A stretch of DNA of 64,000 bases, from assembly GCA_020636095.1 (NCBI GenBank), contig JACJYN010000002.1, positions 744,001 to 808,000 of the forward strand. Reading direction: 5' to 3'. Each line of letters begins with the position of its first letter. Position 1 is the stretch's first letter. The notes under the pieces are model-generated. The model saw nothing but the letters and a program-made list of their open reading frames with translations. It had not been told where the DNA came from and did not search any database. This document shows, one piece after another, positions 27,025-34,108 of the stretch. The translations under genes were made by a program, and so were the position numbers. The stretch is from Lewinellaceae bacterium (GTDB lineage: Bacteria > Bacteroidota > Bacteroidia > Chitinophagales > Saprospiraceae).

Positions 27025-28350
27025 TCAATCCCGGTAAAACATCCACTTACCCAACTCTCTCAACGTCACCTTCTTGCCGTACATCAATATCCCCACCCGG
27101 TAGATGCGCCCGGAGAGCCAGACGAAAAAGATGGACGAGCCGGCCAGCACCACCACCGAGGCCAGCACCTCCCACAACGGCGGGCTGAAGGCCAGCCGCG
27201 CCGGCATGACGATGGGAGAAAACAACGGGAAAATAGACGACCAGACCGCCAGGCTGGAGTTCGGCGCCTGAATGGCCACGATCATGATATAAAAAGCCAG
27301 TACCACCGGAATGGTGATAGGGATGGTAAGCGACTGCCCCTCGCCCAGGTCGTCGCCCATCGCAGAGCCGACAGCGGCGAAGAGGGAGGCGTAGAGGAAA
27401 TAACCGCCCAGAAAGTAAAAAATGAAAAGCGGCAGGATGGCCCACCAGTTGAGGCTGTTGAATTCTTCAATCGCCAGGGCGATCATCGCTTCGGCATCCT
27501 CGGGGTTGATGTCAGCAGCGCCCGGAGAGGCCTGCGCCATTTGCATCTGACTGCTGGAATCGAGGCCAAAAACCAGGCTGGTGATCAACACCACGGCAGG
27601 TATGAGGATGGCCCAGATGGCCACCTGGGTGAGCCCTACCGCTCCTACCCCGACAATTTTGCCCAGCATCAACTGGAAAGGGCGTACGGAGGAGATCATC
27701 ACCTCTACGATGCGGCTGGTCTTTTCTTCCATCACGCTGCGCATCACCATCATACCATAGATGAATACCACGATGTACATGATGATGCCCATCAACCCGC
27801 CGATACCGGCGGCGATAGCGCCGGTAAGCTTGCTGGCGTCCTGTCCACTTTCATCGATGGGTTCCGGCTCGAGGGCCACCCTGGTGTCCAATGCTTCCAA
27901 CTGGACGGGGTCGAGCTGCAGGGCGGCGATCTTGAAATCTTTCACGCCCTCCCGCACCCGCTCGCGAATGAGGGATTCTATATCCAGGGTGGGCTGTTTG
28001 TCGGAGTAATAATAAACGGTATAGTTTTTTGACATCAGGTCTTTGACCCTCGGGATAACCAGGATGCCGTCATAGTCAAACTCATCAAAGTGTTCTCGCA
28101 AAACCTCCAGCTCTACGTCCACGAATTTGAAGTAGAGGTTCTTTTCATCTTTGATGCTCCTCTCCAGCACATTGCCTTCATCGATGATGGCAATCCTCCG
28201 GGTATCGTCGCTCTCGTACTGAAAGATCAGGCCTACCACGACGAAGAAGACGGCAAATGCCAGTGGCGTCAGAAGGGTGGCGATGATGAATGACCGCCGC
28301 TTGACGCGCGTGAGGTATTCCCGTTTGATGATGAGCCAAAGTTTGTCCAT
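27025..28350 (-). CDS. ABC-2 type transporter permease, NatB-like
   Basis: 441 residues: one N-terminal helix (IIATLLTPLAFAVFFVVVGL), a large extracytoplasmic domain (about 45-180), then about five helices (GIGGLMGIIMYIVVFIYGMM, VAIWAILIPAVVLITSLVFG, WWAILPLFIFYFLGGYFLYA and others). The linker MRSVMEEKTSRIVEVMISSV is typical of the NatB/ABC-2 family, which exports ions, drugs or lipids. It is 68 bp downstream of its ATPase; a hairpin with arms GTGTATCCGT/ACGGATACAC sits in the gap. Substrate not determinable. Confidence 0.9.
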   Translation of the reverse strand: MDKLWLIIKREYLTRVKRRSFIIATLLTPLAFAVFFVVVGLIFQYESDDTRRIAIIDEGNVLERSIKDEKNLYFKFVDVELEVLREHFDEFDYDGILVIPRVKDLMSKNYTVYYYSDKQPTLDIESLIRERVREGVKDFKIAALQLDPVQLEALDTRVALEPEPIDESGQDASKLTGAIAAGIGGLMGIIMYIVVFIYGMMVMRSVMEEKTSRIVEVMISSVRPFQLMLGKIVGVGAVGLTQVAIWAILIPAVVLITSLVFGLDSSSQMQMAQASPGAADINPEDAEAMIALAIEEFNSLNWWAILPLFIFYFLGGYFLYASLFAAVGSAMGDDLGEGQSLTIPITIPVVLAFYIMIVAIQAPNSSLAVWSSIFPLFSPIVMPARLAFSPPLWEVLASVVVLAGSSIFFVWLSGRIYRVGILMYGKKVTLRELGKWMFYRD

Positions 28351-28418
28351 GGTTTAGTTGGTTGTGTAATAGTGTATCCGTGTTGAGGTGTATGAATCTG
28401 GCAGGCCAACGGATACAC

Positions 28419-29321
28419 CTATACACGCTTAACCTGCCGGATGAAAATTTCATTCAAAGAGGGCAATATCTCGTTGAAGGCATGTACAAAAACGCCATTT
28501 TGCAACAGGTACTGCAACAATTCATTGGACCTGCCTTCCTCGTCTACTTGAATGGTGATGCTGTGATCGGATTGCTCGACGATGTCGGCGTTCAACTCCA
28601 GGCCCGGAGGCAACGTCCCTTCATAGTCGATCTGAAAGCGGTTGCGCTTGAACTGGTTTTTGATATCCTGTACCTTGCCCTCCAGAACATTCCGGCCCTT
28701 GTTGATCAGTACGATGTGTTCGCAGACCTCCTCCACCTGTTCCATCCGGTGGGTGGAAAAGATGATGCTCACGCCCTTGTTGTGCAGTTCGTGTATTTCG
28801 TCCTTGATGAGATTGGTATTGACCGGGTCGAGGCCGGAAAATGGCTCATCGAGGATGAGTAGCTTGGGTTCATGGACGACGGTGGCAATGAACTGGATCT
28901 TCTGTTGCATCCCTTTGGAGAGTTCTTCCACCTTCTTATCCCACCAATCTTCTATCTCGAATTTTTCCAACCAGTGTTTGATCTGCAGTTTGGCCTGCTC
29001 CTTGCTCAACCCCTTGAGCCGCGCCAGGTACAACAGGTGTTCGCCCACTTTCATCTTCCGGTACAACCCCCGCTCTTCCGGCATGTATCCGATCTGTTCC
29101 GGATGACGGCTGTTGAGTTTTTCACCATCGAGGAGGACCGTGCCGGTATCCGCCCGGGTAATGGTGGTGATGATGCGGATGAGTGAGGTCTTGCCGGCTC
29201 CATTCGGGCCCAGCAGGCCGAAGATGCTGCCCTTAGGCACCTCAAAACTGACGCCATCGACGGCCACGTTCTTGTCGTAGGTTTTTACGATATTGTCCAG
29301 CGATAAAATGCTGCTGTTCAC
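28419..29321 (-). CDS. ABC transporter ATP-binding protein, NatA-like
   Basis: About 300 residues. Walker A is GPNGAGKTS, followed by the Q-loop region IGYMPEERGLYRKMKVGEHL; the signature is LSKGMQQKIQF and Walker B is PKLLILDEPFSGLDPV. The C-terminal domain is the kind found in NatA-type exporters. The longest frame begins at a TTG (29372); I prefer GTG 29321 (MNSSILSLDNIVKTYDKN). It pairs with the NatB-like permease downstream. Confidence 0.92.
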   Translation of the reverse strand: MNSSILSLDNIVKTYDKNVAVDGVSFEVPKGSIFGLLGPNGAGKTSLIRIITTITRADTGTVLLDGEKLNSRHPEQIGYMPEERGLYRKMKVGEHLLYLARLKGLSKEQAKLQIKHWLEKFEIEDWWDKKVEELSKGMQQKIQFIATVVHEPKLLILDEPFSGLDPVNTNLIKDEIHELHNKGVSIIFSTHRMEQVEEVCEHIVLINKGRNVLEGKVQDIKNQFKRNRFQIDYEGTLPPGLELNADIVEQSDHSITIQVDEEGRSNELLQYLLQNGVFVHAFNEILPSLNEIFIRQVKRV

Positions 29322-29452
29322 AATGGATGCTTTTGTGTAAATAATAGAGCCGAACTCAAAAATGTTGCCCAAAAGTAATAAATAGTTTGGTAGGAATGGG
29401 TGGACGTAGTTAGCATAACCATTTAATCATACAACAAGTTAACCCTTCATCG

Positions 29453-30394
29453 ATGCTCCCTCCCACGCCTGTCCAATGGTACGCCATCGCCAACCCCACT
29501 GCCGGTAGAGGGCTGGTTCGAAAACGCTGGGCCGCTTTGCAGGAGCGGATCGCCCAGGCACTGCCGGTGGGCGAATTTGCCCTTTCGGAGTACAAAGGCC
29601 ATGCTACCGAGCTGGCGCAGCGGGCTGTGGAGCGAGGTTACCGGAAGATCCTGGCCATCGGCGGAGACGGCACCAACCACGAAGTGGCCAACGGCATCCT
29701 GATGCAGCAGGCTGCTCCTTCTTCAGACATAACCTATGCACTGTTGCCCATCGGCACCGGCAATGACTGGATCAAGACCCACGGCCTGCCGCGGTCATTG
29801 GACAAAGCCCTGGCAGTCATTCAGGCTGGTAAAACAGCCTTTCAGGATGCCGGGCTGATTCATTATTTTAAAGATGGGCAACCCCAGCAACGCTATTTTG
29901 TGAATGTTGCCGGCCTGGCCTATGATGGCTATATCGGTAAGAAATCGGAAGAACGGCGCTACGCTACCCGAAACCGGCTTTTTTACCTGCTGCTGGTCGT
30001 GCGTTGCCTTTTTGAATATAAACTGAAGCGAGCCATTGTGGAAGGGAATGGCCGCAGAATAGAGGACTTTTTCTATACCATCAACCTGGGAATTTGCCGG
30101 TACTCCGGCGGAGGCATGCAACTGGCGCCCCACGCCGTGCCCGATGACGGGCAATTTGCAGTGACCACCGCCGGGCGCATCAGCCGCCTGGGTGTCCTGG
30201 TCAATACATACCGGTTTTACAATGGCTCTATCGGCGAGCACCCAAAGGTGGAAACGTTCTACGCTACCAGTCTTGAAGTGCAGGCAGCTGACGGCGAGCC
30301 GCCCACCCTCCTCGAAGCAGATGGGGAGTTCCTGGGGGAGACACCGGCCCGTTTTTCGATCATCCCAAGAGCGTTGTGTTTTATCGTTTCTTAG
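29453..30394 (+). CDS. diacylglycerol kinase-family lipid kinase (YegS/BmrU-like)
   Basis: 313 residues of the DAGK_cat family. The nucleotide-binding motifs are YAIANPTAGRG at the N-terminus and LAIGGDGTNHEVANGIL near residue 70, followed by LLPIGTGNDWIKTHGLP. It phosphorylates a lipid such as diacylglycerol or a sphingoid base at the inner membrane face. It ends with TAG at 30392-30394, which is part of the left arm of an inverted-repeat element, so the element supplies the stop codon. Divergent from the natA-like gene. Confidence 0.9.
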   Translation: MLPPTPVQWYAIANPTAGRGLVRKRWAALQERIAQALPVGEFALSEYKGHATELAQRAVERGYRKILAIGGDGTNHEVANGILMQQAAPSSDITYALLPIGTGNDWIKTHGLPRSLDKALAVIQAGKTAFQDAGLIHYFKDGQPQQRYFVNVAGLAYDGYIGKKSEERRYATRNRLFYLLLVVRCLFEYKLKRAIVEGNGRRIEDFFYTINLGICRYSGGGMQLAPHAVPDDGQFAVTTAGRISRLGVLVNTYRFYNGSIGEHPKVETFYATSLEVQAADGEPPTLLEADGEFLGETPARFSIIPRALCFIVS

Positions 30395-30477
30395 TACTCT
30401 GTTAAATAAATATCTTATGCTTCTGGCCGTGCCTTTTCGCCCAGAAACGATAATTTACTTAATTAACAGAGTACTTA
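30391..30477. repeat. 87-bp inverted-repeat element at the end of the lipid kinase gene
   Basis: Left arm TTAGTACTCTGTTAAATAAA and right arm, whose reverse complement reads TAAGTACTCTGTTAATTAAG, form a hairpin of about 22 bp with few mismatches. It contains the TAG stop of the upstream gene. There is no T-run, but the hairpin could still affect mRNA ends. It abuts the next element. Confidence 0.72.
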
Positions 30478-30478
30478 G

Positions 30479-30638
30479 AGCATGTTTGGAGGCCAATCTT
30501 TGGGCTAAAAAATGCCCCTTTTTTGCTGATATTGCGTTACTTTTTTTGCCCGTACCACCAGTATGAGCTGCAAAAAGATGCCTTATCTCAACAAAAAATT
30601 GACACTTTTTATCTCCAAACCCGGCCTCCAAACATGCT
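30479..30638. mobile_element. 160-bp inverted-repeat element, AGCATGTTTGGAGG family, 5-bp target duplication CTTAG
   Basis: AGCATGTTTGGAGGCC ... GGCCTCCAAACATGCT. It is flanked by CTTAG at 30474-30478 and 30639-30643. By eye it is identical over its whole length to 33494-33653, where the flank is CTGAG. The left duplication overlaps the end of the previous repeat, so it inserted into that repeat. Confidence 0.88.
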
Positions 30639-30658
30639 CTTAGAGTTGGGAGGTGATG

Positions 30659-32251
30659 TCAATTCTTCGTAACCTCAACGGTATCCCTTTCCGGGATAAG
30701 GCTTAATACTCCATTCGGATCTAAATAATAGTATCTCAATTTTCCGTCAGTTCCCTTTTTGGCCACTTTGGCTCTTCCATCCTCGAATGGTGCTGCCTCT
30801 TCAAACTGAGGCCAAATGGCCCATGTTCCCTTACTATCCATGTACCCCCAATTGCCGGTAATGACGTTAAAGCGGGGTTCTATCGGTTGGCCTTTGGCGG
30901 TAATGTCCGCTTGGGGTGTATCCGGTGGCGCCACCGGGGCACTCTTTTTTGGAGGCTTTTCCGGGGCAGGCGGAGTGCTGAGGCCGGGAGTTGTTTCTGC
31001 CGGCACAGCGCTCTTGGCCGTTTCCCCCGCAGGCAGTTGAAGTGCTGTTTTTTCAGGATTTGCCGGAGGCGTGCCTTCAGGCGGTGCATCATTGATGGCG
31101 GGGGCTTCGGGCGCCTCCTGAGCCAGTCCGTTTAAATCTTTTCCAGACACCGCCGTATCCTGTGGTTCGTTCTGCTGTATTATTTGATTTTGAGTAAGTG
31201 GTTGAACCATATCGGTATCCGTCAGGGCGCCATTTGTACCAGGAAGGTTATTTTGATTACTCAATTTTGGCCAGGCCAGCACGGCAATAACCCCTAAGAG
31301 TATTGCCAATGCAGCAACCCCAACACGGGCGTTTTTAAGTAAACCCGTTGGCATAGCAGCCCATTTCCCGGGCTGCCAACGCTGGCTTGTATCATCCGTA
31401 TATTGAGCCGGCCATTGGCCGCTTTCCAGATAGCCATCTGCCATCTGCCTCAGGTTTTCACCGGAAGGGCGCCCCCAGGGGCCTTTGGCCATACAGTGTT
31501 TCAGGATATTGGACAACCCAGGAGAAAAGGAAGAAGGCAAATCCGGTATCGGCTGGCCGGAGGCCTGCCCTTCGCCCCCCTGCTGTCCAAAGGGGGGCCG
31601 GCCGGCAGCCAATTCGTAGAGGGTAGCGCCCAACGCCCATATATCGGAAGCCATCAGCTCGTCGTCTTTCTCATGCTGGCCACTACATTCCGGCGCCAGG
31701 TAAGCGGAAGGCGCCATACCGGCATCACTGGAAAGGGCAATATCGTTTTCTTCGGCATAGCGATGGAATGCCTCACGCAGTTCTGAACTTATACCGGAAT
31801 CGCTCAGCAGATAATCGCCCTTGTCACTTAACAGGATGTTATCGGGTTGAATATCCCGGTGCACAATGCGGTAAGCAGGCTGATGTATGTAGGCCAAAGC
31901 GCCGCCGATATCCCGCATGGCCCGGGCGATCTCTCCTTCATCCAGCTTGCCCGCCAGCGTCTTGGTTGAGCCCCGCCGATAATAGGGCATCACCAGATAG
32001 GGCTGGTTCTCGTGTATGTCAAAATAGGTAGCCCGCAAAAGCCGGGGATGCATCAGATGATAGGATCTTGCGAACTCCCTGCGAAAAGCCCTGCCCCCCG
32101 GCTCATCCAGCGGAGCAAAAATTTTCACTACCTGCTCGTAGCCGGCCATCTCATTATCGGCCAGCCAGGCTTCCCACAAGCTCCCCTGCCCCAGCCGCTT
32201 GCGCAAGCGGTAACGGCCGGCAAAAAGAGTTTTCGAACGGAGATCATTCAT
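30659..32251 (-). CDS. membrane-anchored Ser/Thr protein kinase with C-terminal WG-type repeat
   Basis: 530 residues. Kinase domain about 12-275: glycine loop RLGQGSLWEAWLAD, VVKIF (ATP-binding lysine), catalytic loop VHRDIQPDNILLS, and LSDSGIS in place of DFG. SAYLAPEC and DIWALGATLYELAAGRPPFG follow. A single membrane helix lies near 305-327 (VGVAALAILLGVIAVLAW), then a Pro/Ala-rich linker of about 110 residues, then one WG-like repeat (WGYMDSKGTWAIWPQFEEA). The changed DFG (DSG) keeps the metal aspartate, so activity is plausible. The C-terminal part is probably periplasmic and may sense or bind something. Confidence 0.9.
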   Translation of the reverse strand: MNDLRSKTLFAGRYRLRKRLGQGSLWEAWLADNEMAGYEQVVKIFAPLDEPGGRAFRREFARSYHLMHPRLLRATYFDIHENQPYLVMPYYRRGSTKTLAGKLDEGEIARAMRDIGGALAYIHQPAYRIVHRDIQPDNILLSDKGDYLLSDSGISSELREAFHRYAEENDIALSSDAGMAPSAYLAPECSGQHEKDDELMASDIWALGATLYELAAGRPPFGQQGGEGQASGQPIPDLPSSFSPGLSNILKHCMAKGPWGRPSGENLRQMADGYLESGQWPAQYTDDTSQRWQPGKWAAMPTGLLKNARVGVAALAILLGVIAVLAWPKLSNQNNLPGTNGALTDTDMVQPLTQNQIIQQNEPQDTAVSGKDLNGLAQEAPEAPAINDAPPEGTPPANPEKTALQLPAGETAKSAVPAETTPGLSTPPAPEKPPKKSAPVAPPDTPQADITAKGQPIEPRFNVITGNWGYMDSKGTWAIWPQFEEAAPFEDGRAKVAKKGTDGKLRYYYLDPNGVLSLIPERDTVEVTKN

Positions 32252-32269
32252 TTCAGCTGTTCTTGTTTT

Positions 32270-32328
32270 AGCGTGTGTTCAAATTTCCTACTTCGGGGTA
32301 GCCCGAAGTAGGAAATTTGAACACGCTC
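32270..32328. repeat. near-perfect 26-bp hairpin in the divergent region
   Basis: The left arm AGCGTGTGTTCAAATTTCCT (continuing ACTTCGGG) pairs with CCCGAAGTAGG followed by AAATTTGAACACGCT, with only a 2-bp bulge and a 4-base loop. The ends resemble the AGCNTGTT family. It lies between the start of the kinase gene and the start of the next gene. Confidence 0.75.
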
Positions 32329-32363
32329 TAAAGTTGTGATGGATATTCCCAACCTTTCCTTAT

Positions 32364-32371
32364 TATATTTG
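32364..32371 (+). promoter_or_regulatory. possible -7 box for the gene at 32476
   Basis: TATATTTG matches TAnnTTTG exactly. The nearest upstream TTG is 27 bases away, longer than usual, so only the -7 box is supported. About 105 bp before the start codon. Confidence 0.35.
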
Positions 32372-32475
32372 GACTTTCCTATCATGGCAAAGGCCACATT
32401 TTTACGCCTCGTGTTACTTTCTGTTCTAAGCCTCGTCACAAGGGAAAGATTCGAAATTAAAAATAAATTTCCGAT

Positions 32476-33141
32476 ATGAAACCCCTTGTAATTTTTCTCG
32501 CCTTTTCACTGGTGGCCTGGAACTCCGTACAGGCCCAAATTTCCGAACAAATTAAGAAGATGAGCCAGGGCGCTAATAATGCCCTCATGCTGGAAATCCC
32601 CAATACAGATTCCAAGCTGGCCGGGGAGGTTTGGAAAGACTACATGAAAAGCTTCTATGATACCAAACCCAAATGGGAACGCAAAGCGGATGAATGGTTC
32701 TGCGATAATGCTGAGATAACCGCCATCGGCAGAGGCAATACTATTGACATCTACGCTTCGTCCGAAGAAAAAGGCAATGATGTACTGTTCAGCGTTTGGT
32801 TCGACCTGGGCGGCGCCTACCTCTCCTCCCGGGAGCATACCGATCCGTATCTGGAGGCCGAAAAATTGATGATGCGCTTCGCGCTGGAAGTAGCCCAGGA
32901 AAAAACGCGCCGGGAGCTTAACGCTGAAAATGACCAACTGAAAAAGCTGCAACGCGACCTGGACCGTCTGAAATCACTCAACGACCGCTACCACAAAGAT
33001 ATCGAACGAGCTGAAGAGGCCATCAAAAACGCTCAACAAAATATTGTTGACAACCAAAAAATGCAGGAAGATATGCTCCGTCAGATCACCGAACAGGAAA
33101 AATTGATAGAAGGTGTACAAAAGCGCCTGAATGACCTGTAA
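32476..33141 (+). CDS. secreted protein with C-terminal coiled coil, unknown function
   Basis: 221 residues. Signal peptide MKPLVIFLAFSLVAWNSVQA, then a globular domain to about residue 140 (WERKADEWFCDNAEITAIGR, then VLFSVWFDLGGAYLSS), then a long coiled coil (about 140-221, for example QLKKLQRDLDRLKSLNDRYH). Probably periplasmic. I do not recognise a named family. It is followed by a T-tailed terminator at 33200. Confidence 0.8.
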   Translation: MKPLVIFLAFSLVAWNSVQAQISEQIKKMSQGANNALMLEIPNTDSKLAGEVWKDYMKSFYDTKPKWERKADEWFCDNAEITAIGRGNTIDIYASSEEKGNDVLFSVWFDLGGAYLSSREHTDPYLEAEKLMMRFALEVAQEKTRRELNAENDQLKKLQRDLDRLKSLNDRYHKDIERAEEAIKNAQQNIVDNQKMQEDMLRQITEQEKLIEGVQKRLNDL

Positions 33142-33199
33142 GGAACATTGGCATTCAGACATCCGTAATCCCATGAACAGGGATGGCTGAGCTGTCCCC

Positions 33200-33227
33200 T
33201 GCCTCCCCTTTCAGAGGCATTTTTTTC
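33200..33227 (+). terminator. intrinsic terminator after the coiled-coil gene
   Basis: TGCCTC - CCCTTTCA - GAGGCA followed by seven T. A second hairpin, AAGGCTGCTGCCC TTG GGTAGCGGCCTT, lies about 20 bp further on. Confidence 0.65.
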
Positions 33228-33292
33228 CACAACTTAGTATGAGAAAGCAGGAAGGCTGCTGCCCTTGGGTAGCGGCCTTTCGCGTTTTGGAC

Positions 33293-33486
33293 GTAACTAT
33301 TAAGCAATTGGCGATTAGCTGTTGGCTATTGGCGCCCGATGCCCATAAAAATGGGATATGGGTTTAGAGCTTGTTCAAATTTCGTTTTTGGAGATAAAAT
33401 CTGTCAATTTTTTGCTTAACATACCGACCTTAAGGGCAGGCGTTTGCTAACCGCTAACCGCCAAAAGCTAACTGCTGAATAGTTGC
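33293..33486. mobile_element. 194-bp GTAACTATT-family element with a nested fragment of a second family
   Basis: Left end GTAACTATTAAGCAATTGGC and right end TTAGCTAACTGCTGAATAGTTGC-like (AACTGCTGAATAGTTGC) match 5253-5359. Between the shared arms lies TTTAGAGCTTGTTCAAATTT continuing to GGAGATAAAATCTGTCAATT, which matches one end of the AGCATGTTTGGAGG element in reverse. This copy therefore contains a truncated insertion, while 5253-5359 keeps only a scar at the same place. Confidence 0.65.
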
Positions 33487-33493
33487 CCCTGAG

Positions 33494-33653
33494 AGCATGT
33501 TTGGAGGCCAATCTTTGGGCTAAAAAATGCCCCTTTTTTGCTGATATTGCGTTACTTTTTTTGCCCGTACCACCAGTATGAGCTGCAAAAAGATGCCTTA
33601 TCTCAACAAAAAATTGACACTTTTTATCTCCAAACCCGGCCTCCAAACATGCT
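33494..33653. mobile_element. 160-bp inverted-repeat element, second identical copy, target duplication CTGAG
   Basis: Same 160-bp sequence as 30479-30638. Flanked by CTGAG at 33489-33493 and 33654-33658. The identity of the two copies together with different but complete target duplications indicates recent movement. Confidence 0.88.
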
Positions 33654-33714
33654 CTGAGCATAATAATTTAACAATTTCACCCTGAGTACTGAGTACAGTG
33701 TATATTTCTGGCAT

Positions 33715-33855
33715 TAGCCGTGGATAACTGCATCGAAAACCGAAGGGAAAAAGCCCGGGCCGAAAAGGTGCTGGAAGCCATCGTCCTGGAAATTCAGGAA
33801 AATCAGTCCAGCCTGGACAGTAACCCGGCCCTATTCCACCCATCAATAAAATAAA
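33715..33855 (+). pseudogene. small gene fragment (membrane-protein C-terminal part)
   Basis: A short open stretch VDNCIENRREKARAEKVLEA continuing IVLEIQENQSSLDSNPALFH to TAA. It resembles the segment just after the transmembrane helix in Bacteroidota membrane proteins of the DUF6090 type (..DNWxExRxxRxRxxxxLxxI). No start or helix remains. The assignment is tentative. Confidence 0.4.
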
Positions 33856-33930
33856 TAGATTTGGCTTCGGCCGTCATTGTGGCAATTATCCCGTAGTTTT
33901 GTTAGCTTTAAAATTCAGGCGTTTTAATCC

Positions 33931-34093
33931 TTAGGGGCCGAAGAAAAATAAGTTCCCCGTTTCAGGCCAGAGATTTTGTCGCTGGACAAGGCGCGAAGAG
34001 CGCGCATAGCCCAGCTACGCAAGTGATGAGCAACGCAGTACAGCGGCAAAAGATCGGCATCAAATGGGGAAGTTATTCTTTGCCGGGCCCTAA
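33931..34093. mobile_element. 163-bp inverted-repeat element, TTAGGGGCCG family
   Basis: The ends TTAGGGGCCGAAGAAAAATA and its partner, whose reverse complement reads TTAGGGCCCGGCAAAGAATA, are diverged inverted repeats. The sequence is the reverse complement of 49091-49253 with about three differences over 163 bp. Flanks TTAATCC and TTAATTC may be a decayed 7-bp duplication. It ends 15 bp before the dnaB start codon, so it must lie in or replace the dnaB promoter/leader. Confidence 0.8.
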
Positions 34094-34108
34094 TTAATTC
34101 ATTCAACT

